Shown piece after piece: positions 52,709-61,373 of a stretch of 64,000 nt of DNA; the first letter of the stretch is position 1; every line of letters begins with the position of its first letter. Under the pieces are notes generated by a model. The model was given only the letters and a program-made list of their open reading frames with translations, was not told the origin of the DNA and searched no databases. This DNA comes from Rhodanobacter sp. 7MK24 (GTDB lineage Bacteria; Pseudomonadota; Gammaproteobacteria; Xanthomonadales; Rhodanobacteraceae), in NCBI RefSeq assembly GCF_014842995.1, contig NZ_JACYXL010000002.1:62001-126000 (forward strand). Direction: 5' to 3'. The translations under genes and the position numbers were made by a program.

Positions 52709-53944
52709 ATGCGCAAGACGCTCATCGCCGCCACACTCGTCGCCGTACTCGCCGGGTGCAGCAGCCAGCAGGCACCCGCACCGCAGAATGCGACCGACGC
52801 CAGCTTCGAATCGAAGCTGCAGGAACAGCTTCTGGACGCCAAGCCTGGCACGGTGATCGACATCCCCGCTGGCCATTACCACCTCACGCGCGGACTCAGC
52901 CTGCGCACCGACGGCGTCACCATCAAGGGTGCCGGCAAGGACCAGACCGTGCTCTCGTTCAAGGGCCAGGTGGTCGGCCCCGAAGGCCTGCTGGTGAACG
53001 CCAACGACTTCACCATCGAGAACCTCACGATCGAGGACACCAAGGGCGATGCGCTGAAGATCAACCATGGCAAGAACATCACCATCCATGGCGTGCGCAC
53101 GCAGTGGACGGACGGTTCGCAGACCAGCAACGGCCCGTACGGCATCTACCCGGTGAAGACGCAGAACGTGCTGATCGAGGATTCGGAAGCCATCGGCGCG
53201 TCCGACTCGGGCATCTACGTGGGCCAGTCCAACAACGTGATCGTGCGCAACAACCGCGCCGAACAGAACGTGGCCGGCATCGAGATCGAGAACACGGTGA
53301 ACGCCGACGTGTACGGCAACACCGCCACCAACAACTCCGGCGGCATCCTGGTGTTCAACATGCCCGACCTGCTGATGGAAGGCAGCGGCACGCGCGTGTT
53401 CAAGAACCACGTGGTCGCCAACAATCACGACAACTTCGCGGCGAACGGTTCGGCGGTGGCCAGCGTTCCGGCAGGCTCGGGCGTGGTGGTGAACTCCAAC
53501 CCGAAGGTGGAGATCTTCGACAACGACATCGCCGACAACAAGACGGCGAACATCATCGTGTCCAGCTTCTACTCCACCAACTACGCGAGCAAGACCGGCG
53601 TGGCCGCCGACTACGACCCATACCCCAAGGGTATCTTCATCTACGGCAACCGCCTCAAGGGCGGCGGCGACTCGCCCAGCGGGCTGGATTTCAAGACGCT
53701 GAAGATCGCGATGTTCGGCATCGGCGGCCACTTCCCCGACGTGCTGTGGGACGGCTACAGCGACCCGAAATTCACCGACAAGACGCTGCCGCCGCAGGAC
53801 CGCATCTGCATCCAGGACGTCAGCGGCGTGGTCGATGCCGACGGTCCCGATGGCTACAAGCATCCGAACACCGACATGAAGCCGTTCCAGTGCACGATCG
53901 ACAAACTCCCGGCCGTGACGCTCAACCCCGAGCCGAAGCTCTGA
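52709..53944 (+). CDS. Parallel beta-helix lipoprotein
   Basis: 411 residues. The lipoprotein signal is MRKTLIAATLVAVLAGC, with the lipidated Cys at 17 followed by Ser-Ser. The body is a right-handed parallel beta-helix, shown by repeated N-V-x-I-x-N/D-N turns (FTIENLTIEDT, NVLIEDSEAIG, NVIVRNNRAEQ, NADVYGNTATNNSGGI). It matches the beta-helix family that regularly occurs as a gene pair with an exported diheme cytochrome (TIGR03805/TIGR03806 in my memory). Seven bases separate it from that partner here. Function unknown; beta-helices often bind or cleave polysaccharides. ATG at 52691 is an alternative start. Confidence 0.85.
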   Translation: MRKTLIAATLVAVLAGCSSQQAPAPQNATDASFESKLQEQLLDAKPGTVIDIPAGHYHLTRGLSLRTDGVTIKGAGKDQTVLSFKGQVVGPEGLLVNANDFTIENLTIEDTKGDALKINHGKNITIHGVRTQWTDGSQTSNGPYGIYPVKTQNVLIEDSEAIGASDSGIYVGQSNNVIVRNNRAEQNVAGIEIENTVNADVYGNTATNNSGGILVFNMPDLLMEGSGTRVFKNHVVANNHDNFAANGSAVASVPAGSGVVVNSNPKVEIFDNDIADNKTANIIVSSFYSTNYASKTGVAADYDPYPKGIFIYGNRLKGGGDSPSGLDFKTLKIAMFGIGGHFPDVLWDGYSDPKFTDKTLPPQDRICIQDVSGVVDADGPDGYKHPNTDMKPFQCTIDKLPAVTLNPEPKL

Positions 53945-53951
53945 GGCCGCG

Positions 53952-55094
53952 ATGGTGAAGTCCGCGAAACATGCCGCGCTGCTGGCACTGCTTCTGTTGT
54001 CCGGCTGCCATCGCGGCTTGCCGCCGGCGGAATTCCATGCCGACGGCAAGCCGGCCAAGCTCAGCGACTGGCACATGGTCGAGGCCCGCGACGGCAGGCT
54101 GGAACTCAACGCCGGCGTGGTGCCGTACAACCTCAACACGCCGCTGTTCACCGACTACGTGCACAAGCTGCGCACGGTGTGGATGCCCAAGGGGGTGTCT
54201 GCGAAATACGACGCGAAGAACACCTTCGACTTCCCGGTCGGCACCGTCGTCACCAAGACCTTCTATTACCCGCGCGCTGCCGACGGCAAGTTCAGCGACG
54301 TGGCGCGCACGCTGGACTACTCCGGCGACTTCGTCGGCCAGGACTTGAACCTGGCCAGCGTGCACCTGGTGGAAACCCGCCTGCTGGTGCGCCGCAAGGA
54401 CGGCTGGACGCCGTTCGTCTACGTGTGGAACAAGGAGCAGACCGAGGCCACGCTGGTGCGTACCGGCGACGTGCAGGCGCTCACCCTCGTCGGCGCGCAG
54501 GACCAGCGCGAGGACTTCAACTACGTGGTGCCCGACGAAGGCCAGTGCGTGAACTGCCACGAGGCCGACATGATCGGCCGCAGCATCCTGCCGATCGGCC
54601 CCAAGGCGCGGAACATGAACCGCGAGTACGACTACGGCAGCGGCCGCGAGAACCAGCTGGAGCACCTGGTCGCGATGGGCTACCTGATGGACATGCCCAA
54701 GCTGGCCGACGTGCCGAAGGCCGCCGACTGGCGCGATCCCAGCGCTACGCTCGATGCCCGCGCGCGCGCTTGGCTCGACGTCAACTGCGCGATGTGCCAC
54801 AACCCGAACGGCGAGGCCAGCGTCACCGGCTTCTCGCTCGGCGCGGACGTGCCGGAAGACCACCACCTCGGCATCTGCAAGTCGCCAGAGGCAGCCGGTC
54901 CGGCCACCGGAGGGCGCCTGTTCGACATCGTGCCCGGCAAGCCGGACGACTCGATCATCATGAACCGCATCGGCTCCACCCGGCCCGGCACGATGATGCC
55001 GGAGATCGGCCGCAGCACCGTGGATCGCGAGGGCGAGGCGCTGATCCGCGCCTGGATTCTTTCGCTCAAGGGGAACTGCGACATCGTGCATTGA
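53952..55094 (+). CDS. Diheme c-type cytochrome lipoprotein, SO2930 family
   Basis: 380 residues with a lipobox LLSGC (lipidated Cys19). Two heme c sites are present: CVNCH at 199-203 and CAMCH at 279-283. Distal ligands are not certain; MGYLMDM and TRPGTMMPEIG blocks offer methionines. The N-terminal ~190 residues (YNLNTPLFTDYVHKLRTVWMP) have no named domain. The family pairs with the beta-helix lipoprotein. Two hemes on an envelope lipoprotein suggest electron transfer from an oxidised substrate towards the respiratory chain. The substrate is unknown. Confidence 0.87.
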   Translation: MVKSAKHAALLALLLLSGCHRGLPPAEFHADGKPAKLSDWHMVEARDGRLELNAGVVPYNLNTPLFTDYVHKLRTVWMPKGVSAKYDAKNTFDFPVGTVVTKTFYYPRAADGKFSDVARTLDYSGDFVGQDLNLASVHLVETRLLVRRKDGWTPFVYVWNKEQTEATLVRTGDVQALTLVGAQDQREDFNYVVPDEGQCVNCHEADMIGRSILPIGPKARNMNREYDYGSGRENQLEHLVAMGYLMDMPKLADVPKAADWRDPSATLDARARAWLDVNCAMCHNPNGEASVTGFSLGADVPEDHHLGICKSPEAAGPATGGRLFDIVPGKPDDSIIMNRIGSTRPGTMMPEIGRSTVDREGEALIRAWILSLKGNCDIVH

Positions 55095-55167
55095 GCACGG
55101 CCGCAGCGGACGAAAACTTCCGGCGCGGTCACCGCGCCATGCATGACCAAGCCTGGGGAGAACGGGT

Positions 55168-57729
55168 ATGACGATGCGTCTGCGACCACTGTCCGTCCAA
55201 CTGCGTCTCGCGTTGCTCGGCAGCACCATGATGCTGGCCGCGCCGCTGGCCGCGTGGGCTGCGGACGCACCGCAGAACACCGATGCCGGGCAAACCGCGA
55301 ATGCGCCGGCCGCCACGCCCTCGCCCGGCACCGCGAAGAACAACCAGAGCACCACCGAGCTGGGCAAGATCACGGTGACGGCGCAGAGCCGCACGCAGGA
55401 AATGCAGCAGGTACCGATCGCCTTGCAGATCGTCACTGCCAAGGACATCGCCAGCGTCACCGCCACCGACATCAGCCAGATGCAGTACTTCGTGCCTGGA
55501 CTGGTCGTCACCACCTCCCAGCCGACCCAGCCCGGCTACACCCTGCGCGGCATCACCACCGAGGATTTCGGCATCGGCACCGAGCCCGCCGTGGGCGTAT
55601 ACGTGGACGGCGTCTACGCCGACCGCACCGGCGGCTCGATGCTGGCGTTCAACGACATCCAGCGCATCGAGGTGCTGAAAGGTCCGCAGGGGACGCTGTT
55701 CGGCCGCAACGCCGCCGGCGGCGCCATCTCGATCGTCACCAACGAACCCAGCGACAAGTTCGAGGGCGATGCCACGCTGCGTTACGGCAACTACGGCGAG
55801 CGCTACGCATACGGCCTGGTCAACATTCCCCTGAACAAGGACATGGCGCTGCGCGTCAGTGCCTACGACAACCAGAGCGACGGGTGGATCAAGGACCAGG
55901 CGACCGGCCAGCGCTACGGCGACAACGGCGACTGGGGAACGCGTGCGGTATTCCGCTGGAACATCACGCCGGACACCCGCATGCTGTTGTCGTGGGACCA
56001 CGAGAAGCTCAACCAGGCACCGCAGGCAGCCATCGGCCTGGTGCCGCTGTCGGACTTCACCCTGCGGCAACCCTCCGGCCTGGTGCTGCCGCCTTTCCCG
56101 GCGGAGCCGTCCACTTATCTGAATCCGTTGAACGCACCGCTGTACAACGACGCAGTCGGCGCCGACGAGCGCCGCCGCTTCGATGGCGTCACCCTGACGC
56201 TCGACCACAACTTCGCCTGGGGCAGCCTCACCTCGACCACCGCCTGGCGCAACTTCGATACCTTCAATCTCGAAGACAGCGACGGCACCGCCAACATCGA
56301 CACCTACCTCGCCACCGCCAACATCGAGCACAACAACGCCTTCTCGCAGGAGTTCAAGCTCGCCAGCAGCAACGACCTGCTCGACTGGGTCACCGGCGTG
56401 AGCTGGTACAGCGAGCAGGCACGGCAGGGCAATCAGGTGGACGTCACCACCGACAGCATCGACACGCTGGCGGTGAACACGGGTGCCCAGACGGGAACGC
56501 CCACCGGCACCCTCTTCCACTACTTCCAGTCGATGCTCGACGCCTACAACCTGCCCTACAACCTGTTGGGCGATCCGTGGACCGAGCAGATCAACAACAA
56601 CGGCAACTACAAGTCCTACGCAGCCTTCGGCGACGTGATCTGGCATCTCAGCGACAAGCTGGACCTGACCACCGGCGCGCGCTTCACCCACGACGAGCGG
56701 GATTTCTCCTGGTTCAACATCCCGCGCCAGGCGCCGCAACTGGACAATACGCTGAGCCAGCTCCAGCAGGCCGGCATACTCGACATGGCAGCCGCCATGG
56801 CCGGCATTCCCACGTCCGCCCTGCTCAGCGCCTTCCAGAGCAACGAGATCTTCACCGCCAGCGGCGGCGCGCCCGTCAACACCCTGGTCAGCGCGCACAA
56901 CACATGGAACGACTTCAGCCCGCGCGCGGTGCTCAGCTACAAGTTCACCCAAGACGTGATGGCCTATTTCTCGGTGGCCAAGGGCTACAAGGCCGGCGGC
57001 TACGAAAGCCTGGACATCGGCTCGCACTTCGCGCCGGAGAAGGTGTGGAACTACGAGGCCGGCATCAAGACGGTGCTGCCGGAGTACAACCTGCTGTTCA
57101 ACGGCTCGGTGTACTACTACCGCTACTACAACCTGCAGGAGCAGGTGCTCAACCCGAACGTCACCGGCCAGCCCGGCTCCAACGGCACGGGCATTCCGTA
57201 CTACACCACCAGCGTCAGCAACGAAGAAGCCAAGGGCGTCGACCTGGAAGCGCAGTGGCAACCGGTCGAACCATTGAAATTCAATGCCAACGTGGCCTAC
57301 ATCAGCCAGCGCTACCTGCAATCCACGGCGCCGGACGGCACCGTGCTCAACGGTCAGCCCACCGGCAACCCGCTGTGGTCGGCCACCGCCGGCATGGCCT
57401 ACACCGTGCACAACGTGGCCAACGGCAACGTGGTGTTCAACTTCCAGTATGGCTTCCGCAGCAAGACCCGCTGCAACGGGGAGTCGGAGATCCAGGGCAC
57501 CTGCCAGACCAGTCCGAATTTCCAGGTTGGCATGGCCCAGCGCCATGCCAATGCGCGACTCGACTGGCAGACGCCGGACCAGCGTTGGGACGTCGGCCTG
57601 TTCGTGAACAATGTCTTCAATGAACGCTACATCGGCATCACCAATCTCACCACGACGGTGTTCGGCACGCCCTGGGCCGTCATCGATCCGCCCCGCACCT
57701 ACGGCGCGGAATTGCGCGTGAAGTTCTGA
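55168..57729 (+). CDS. TonB-dependent outer-membrane receptor
   Basis: 853 residues. The signal peptide ends near AWA at about residue 31, and a low-complexity linker follows. A TonB-box-like ITVTAQSR lies at about 69-76. The plug domain has GYTLRGITTEDFGIGTEPAVG and the RIEVLKGPQGTLFGRNAAGGAI block. A 22-strand barrel ends in YGAELRVKF, with the terminal Phe expected for BamA insertion. The type is that of FecA/CirA-like receptors taking up a nutrient other than classical siderophores. It starts 73 bases after the diheme cytochrome and has GGGGAG before the ATG. Confidence 0.93.
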   Translation: MTMRLRPLSVQLRLALLGSTMMLAAPLAAWAADAPQNTDAGQTANAPAATPSPGTAKNNQSTTELGKITVTAQSRTQEMQQVPIALQIVTAKDIASVTATDISQMQYFVPGLVVTTSQPTQPGYTLRGITTEDFGIGTEPAVGVYVDGVYADRTGGSMLAFNDIQRIEVLKGPQGTLFGRNAAGGAISIVTNEPSDKFEGDATLRYGNYGERYAYGLVNIPLNKDMALRVSAYDNQSDGWIKDQATGQRYGDNGDWGTRAVFRWNITPDTRMLLSWDHEKLNQAPQAAIGLVPLSDFTLRQPSGLVLPPFPAEPSTYLNPLNAPLYNDAVGADERRRFDGVTLTLDHNFAWGSLTSTTAWRNFDTFNLEDSDGTANIDTYLATANIEHNNAFSQEFKLASSNDLLDWVTGVSWYSEQARQGNQVDVTTDSIDTLAVNTGAQTGTPTGTLFHYFQSMLDAYNLPYNLLGDPWTEQINNNGNYKSYAAFGDVIWHLSDKLDLTTGARFTHDERDFSWFNIPRQAPQLDNTLSQLQQAGILDMAAAMAGIPTSALLSAFQSNEIFTASGGAPVNTLVSAHNTWNDFSPRAVLSYKFTQDVMAYFSVAKGYKAGGYESLDIGSHFAPEKVWNYEAGIKTVLPEYNLLFNGSVYYYRYYNLQEQVLNPNVTGQPGSNGTGIPYYTTSVSNEEAKGVDLEAQWQPVEPLKFNANVAYISQRYLQSTAPDGTVLNGQPTGNPLWSATAGMAYTVHNVANGNVVFNFQYGFRSKTRCNGESEIQGTCQTSPNFQVGMAQRHANARLDWQTPDQRWDVGLFVNNVFNERYIGITNLTTTVFGTPWAVIDPPRTYGAELRVKF

Positions 57730-57755
57730 TCCCTGCCCGCCACCCCAAGGCCCAC

Positions 57756-59156
57756 ATGTCCGACCTCGACACCACACTGCGTCGGCTGCGCGAAGCGCAG
57801 GCGCACGACCCGCTGCCGGACTGGCCCACGCGCGCCGCGCGCCTGCGTGCGCTGCAACGCCTGTTGCTCGCGCATCGCGACGGCATCGCCGATGCGATCC
57901 ACGCCGACTTCGGCAATCGACCGACGCAAGAAACCGAATTGCTGGAGATCTTCCCCAGCCTCTCCGCCGTGCGCCACGCGTTGCGCCACGGCAAACGCTG
58001 GATGCGGGCGAAGCGGCGCCTCGCCGATTTGCTGTTCCTGCCGGCGCGCACCGAGCTGCGTCCGCAGCCGCTGGGCGTGGTGGGCATCATCGTGCCGTGG
58101 AACTATCCGCTCTACCTCGCGGTGGGACCACTGGTGGACGCGCTCGCCGCCGGCAATCGCGTGATGCTGAAGATGAGCGAATACACACCACGTTTTTCGG
58201 CCTTGTTCGCCGAACTCGTCGCCAAGTACTTCCGCAACGACGAGGTGCAGGTGGTCAACGGCGACGCCACCGTGGGCCAGGCGTTCGCCACGTTGCCGTT
58301 CGACCATCTGCTGTTCACCGGTTCCACTGCCGTAGGCCACCATGTGATGCGCGCGGCCGCGGCCAACCTCACGCCGGTGACGCTGGAACTGGGCGGCAAG
58401 TCGCCGGTGATCCTGGGCCCCGGTGCTCGCATGGAGCATGCGGCCGAACGCATCGTGTTCGGCAAGCTGGTCAATGCAGGGCAGACCTGCATCGCGCCCG
58501 ACTATGTGCTGCTGCCGCGTGCACGCATGGACGAGTTCGTCGCGGCGGCGCGTGCGGCGACGGCGCGCCTGTATCCCGACCTCGCACGCAATGCGCAATA
58601 CGCCAGCATCGCCACCGACCGCCATTACGCGCGACTTTCCACGCTGCGCGACGATGCAAATGCCGCCGGCGCCTCGATCGAATCGCTGAGCGAGGCCGCG
58701 CCCGATGCTGTGCGCCGCCTGCTGCCACCCGTGCTGATCGCGGACGTGCGTGACGACATGCGGGTGATGCAGGAAGAAATCTTCGGTCCGCTGCTGCCGC
58801 TGGTGCCTTACGACACCATGGACGAAGCCATTGCCTACGTGGGCGCTCGTGCGCACCCACTGGCGCTGTATCTGTTCGAGACGGACCGGTCGCTGATCGA
58901 CCGCGTGCTGGCGCGCACCCATGCCGGCGGCGTCACCCTCAACGACACGCTCTACCACATCGCCCAGCACGAACTGCCCTTCGGCGGCGTGGGCGCCTCG
59001 GGCATGGGCGGCTACCACGGCGAGGCCGGCTTCCGCACCTTCTCGCACACCAAGCCCGTGTTCCGCCAGGCGCGCTGGAATGGCGCCGGGCTACTCAATC
59101 CGCCCTACGGCAAGCGCTTCCGGCAGATGCTGGATCTCCTGCTCAAACGCGGCTGA
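57756..59156 (+). CDS. Aldehyde dehydrogenase, coniferyl-aldehyde dehydrogenase type
   Basis: 466 residues in the ALDH3-like group. VPWNYPLYLAVGPLVDALAAGN is near residue 115, ELGGKSPV with the general-base Glu near 213, and the catalytic Cys in NAGQTCIAPDYV near 245. HELPFGGVGASGMGGYHG follows. The closest functional name from memory is coniferyl aldehyde dehydrogenase (CalB), but long-chain aldehydes are equally plausible. It is cytoplasmic (no signal peptide). Just 26 bases after the receptor gene, it probably oxidises an aldehyde derived from the imported substrate. Confidence 0.88.
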   Translation: MSDLDTTLRRLREAQAHDPLPDWPTRAARLRALQRLLLAHRDGIADAIHADFGNRPTQETELLEIFPSLSAVRHALRHGKRWMRAKRRLADLLFLPARTELRPQPLGVVGIIVPWNYPLYLAVGPLVDALAAGNRVMLKMSEYTPRFSALFAELVAKYFRNDEVQVVNGDATVGQAFATLPFDHLLFTGSTAVGHHVMRAAAANLTPVTLELGGKSPVILGPGARMEHAAERIVFGKLVNAGQTCIAPDYVLLPRARMDEFVAAARAATARLYPDLARNAQYASIATDRHYARLSTLRDDANAAGASIESLSEAAPDAVRRLLPPVLIADVRDDMRVMQEEIFGPLLPLVPYDTMDEAIAYVGARAHPLALYLFETDRSLIDRVLARTHAGGVTLNDTLYHIAQHELPFGGVGASGMGGYHGEAGFRTFSHTKPVFRQARWNGAGLLNPPYGKRFRQMLDLLLKRG

Positions 59157-59231
59157 AGCACCTCTGCGATCGTCCCTGATCGCGGAGATCAAATCGGCGG
59201 CCGTCCATGCCCGCACTCTTCAGACAAGAAA

Positions 59232-59259
59232 AAACCTCCCCGCTTGCGCGGGGAGGTTT
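59232..59259. terminator. Bidirectional terminator between aldehyde dehydrogenase and FadL genes
   Basis: AAACCTCCCCGC-TTGC-GCGGGGAGGTTT, 12-bp perfect stem. On the minus strand it is followed by TTTTTTCTTG, a good U-tract; on the plus strand by TTTCTGG. It ends both convergent transcripts. Confidence 0.9.
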
Positions 59260-59274
59260 CTGGGGCGAAGCCGG

Positions 59275-60828
59275 TCAGAACTTGTACTGCGCCGACACGC
59301 TCAGCAGGTTGCCGTAGTCGTCGTAGGTGCCGGTCAGCACATCGCCGGTGGCGCTGGTGGCATCGTTCACGCCTGCGTGGCTGACGAAGATGTGCGCATA
59401 CGATGCGTTGATCTGGAAGTGCTCGCTGGCCTTGTAGCCGATACCGAAGGCAGCCATGCGGCGGGCGGCATCGGGCACGCGCGGGTCGCGGTTGCTTGCG
59501 GTCATCGGCGCCTGGTCGACGGACACGCCGGCACGCAGGGTCAGCTTGTCGGTGGCGTAGTACTCGCCGCCGACCGCGACGTAGTAGGTGTTGCGCCAGT
59601 TGAACGGCAGGACGGTGGGGGGCTGCGCGTTGGCGTAGTCCACGGTGAGGCTGCGCATCACGCTCCATTGCGTCCACGACACATCCGCACCGATGCCGAA
59701 CTTCGATTCCTGATGCCAGTAGCTCAGGGTGGCGACGGCCGGGTTGGTGAGGCGCGCCGTGCCGCTGGTGTGGGTGAACGGCGGAATGCTGGAAGCCAGC
59801 TGCGGGTTGGCCTGCAACAGGCTGTAGCCCGGGGCGCCGGCGGTATCGAAATTGGCCGTGCCGTCGATGTCGTGGGTGATGCGCGAGCGGTAGTTCAAGC
59901 CCAGGCGATCATTCCCGGTCGGCTTCCAGTAGGCGCCCAGCTGCCAGCCCCAGGCCCAGTCGTTGCCCTTGACCTCGGCATAGCCGTCCGAATCCGGCGG
60001 AAGCGCCGCAGCCACCTGGGCTGCGCCGGCGGTCGCGGCGGCGGTAGCCGCGGCGGTGGCCTGCTGCTCGGCCGCGGCGAGCATCGCGGCAGCCTGCTGC
60101 GCCGTGATCTGGTTCGCAGCCTGCGCCGCCTGGATCTGGGCCGCAGCGGCAGCCACTGCCGCCGCCGCCTGCGCCTGCGCCTGCTTGGCGATGCCCTGCT
60201 GGATGCCCAGGCCCACGGCGTTGAAGTTGATCGCGTTGGTCAGGTCGGCATTGGTGCGTTCGGCGATGGCGCTGGCACCGATGCTCCACTCGTCGTTGAT
60301 CTTGAACGAAGCCGACAGCGTGCTGTCGTACGACTTCAGCACGGTCTTGACGGCGTCGTAGCGGCCCATCCAGTTGTTGTCGTATTCGGTCTGGAAACCA
60401 TACGGCACGTCGAACGCGACGCCGAGGTTGACGCGATCGCTCACCTTGGTGGAGATCGCCAGGGCAGGCACCGGCAAGGTGGTGCCGGCGTCGCCGCCGT
60501 TGCCGCCGCTGATCGGGTTGCCCAGCACGTCGTGCGAGCTGCCGCTGAACTTGGCGCTGAAGTTGATCGCGGTGATGTCGGCCTGCACATAGGTGCCGTC
60601 GAGGTCGCTCATCGCCGCCGGGTTGTTCTCCACCACCGACACGTCGCCGCCGGCCGTGCTGGAACCCGCGTAGGCGCGGCCCAAGCCCTGCGTGCTGTTC
60701 TCATGCAACTGGAAGGCGCTGGCATGGGCCATGCCGGGTGCGACCAGGGCGACCGCAACGGCCGCGCTGAGCGCGGCGAACGCCAACGGACGGGAGGCGC
60801 TGGGGAGAAGGCGGTTGGACTTGTGCAT
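59275..60828 (-). CDS. OmpP1/FadL-type outer-membrane porin with Ala/Gln-rich insertion
   Basis: 517 residues. The signal peptide ends near AHA at about residue 36, and the mature FadL N-terminus is SAFQLHENSTQGLGRAYAG. NNPAAMS near 68-74 is the family NPA motif. The barrel ends in LLSVSAQYKF. Residues about 211-276 form a long Ala/Gln-rich, probably helical stretch that FadL proteins usually lack, which makes this about 60-70 residues longer than typical. The ATG at 60828 is set by an AGGAG six bases upstream. It takes up long-chain fatty acids or other hydrophobic compounds. Confidence 0.92.
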   Translation of the reverse strand: MHKSNRLLPSASRPLAFAALSAAVAVALVAPGMAHASAFQLHENSTQGLGRAYAGSSTAGGDVSVVENNPAAMSDLDGTYVQADITAINFSAKFSGSSHDVLGNPISGGNGGDAGTTLPVPALAISTKVSDRVNLGVAFDVPYGFQTEYDNNWMGRYDAVKTVLKSYDSTLSASFKINDEWSIGASAIAERTNADLTNAINFNAVGLGIQQGIAKQAQAQAAAAVAAAAAQIQAAQAANQITAQQAAAMLAAAEQQATAAATAAATAGAAQVAAALPPDSDGYAEVKGNDWAWGWQLGAYWKPTGNDRLGLNYRSRITHDIDGTANFDTAGAPGYSLLQANPQLASSIPPFTHTSGTARLTNPAVATLSYWHQESKFGIGADVSWTQWSVMRSLTVDYANAQPPTVLPFNWRNTYYVAVGGEYYATDKLTLRAGVSVDQAPMTASNRDPRVPDAARRMAAFGIGYKASEHFQINASYAHIFVSHAGVNDATSATGDVLTGTYDDYGNLLSVSAQYKF

Positions 60829-61011
60829 CACATGCTCCTGCATCATGGAGTTGGGCGGTTCGCGTGCCGGACAGATCTCACACGAAATTCATACAAGCGT
60901 TTAACATCGCTGCGCGGCACTGTGCCCGCTCGTTCCGAGCGTTGCAAGTGCTGGCGCAGCAATCGCACGGGATAATCCCCGGCATCTGTCGCCGAACATC
61001 AGGGAACGCCC

Positions 61012-61308
61012 ATGCAGTGCTACATCTACGCCAGCCGCCGCAAACCGGATACCTACCTCTGGCTGGCCGAGCGCGACGGTTTTGGCGTGCTGCCCGAATC
61101 GCTGCGCAGCATGCTGGGCGAACTGCGCTTCGCGCTGGAGCTGCGACTGGATGCGCAACGCCGCCTGCCGCGCGAGGACACCGCGCAAGTGCTCGCGCAC
61201 CTGCACGAACAAGGCTGGCACCTGCAATTGCCGCCGGAGGGTGCGCTGACCGGCGCAAGCCATCCTGCGTACGGCGCAACGCTGGTCGATGCGCCGCCGC
61301 GCGATTGA
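61012..61308 (+). CDS. YcgL-domain protein
   Basis: 98 residues, full length for the YcgL family. It begins MQCYIYASRRKPDTYLWL, carries the GFGVLPESLRSMLG block, and ends in a basic/acidic tail. YcgL proteins are small cytoplasmic proteins of unknown function found across gammaproteobacteria, often near minD/minE or rnd in other genomes. Neither is present here. It is divergent from the FadL gene, with 183 bases between starts. Confidence 0.9.
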   Translation: MQCYIYASRRKPDTYLWLAERDGFGVLPESLRSMLGELRFALELRLDAQRRLPREDTAQVLAHLHEQGWHLQLPPEGALTGASHPAYGATLVDAPPRD

Positions 61309-61317
61309 ACATGCTGC

Positions 61318-61335
61318 CCTCGCGTTAACGCGAGG
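61318..61335. promoter_or_regulatory. Perfect 18-bp palindrome before the ankyrin gene
   Basis: CCTCGCGTTAACGCGAGG, self-complementary, lies 9 bases after the YcgL stop and 38 before the ankyrin ATG. It may be an operator or a small terminator. TATACT at 61362-61367 would be a -10 box placing transcription start at or next to the ATG. Confidence 0.5.
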
Positions 61336-61373
61336 TTACCGCCTAGCGTCATCACGGTTCCTATACTGTGAGG

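Noticed and set aside
54680-57777. Antisense frames opposite the diheme cytochrome and TonB receptor genes
   Set aside because: No motifs and Arg/His/Gly-rich composition; the sense strand genes are unambiguous.
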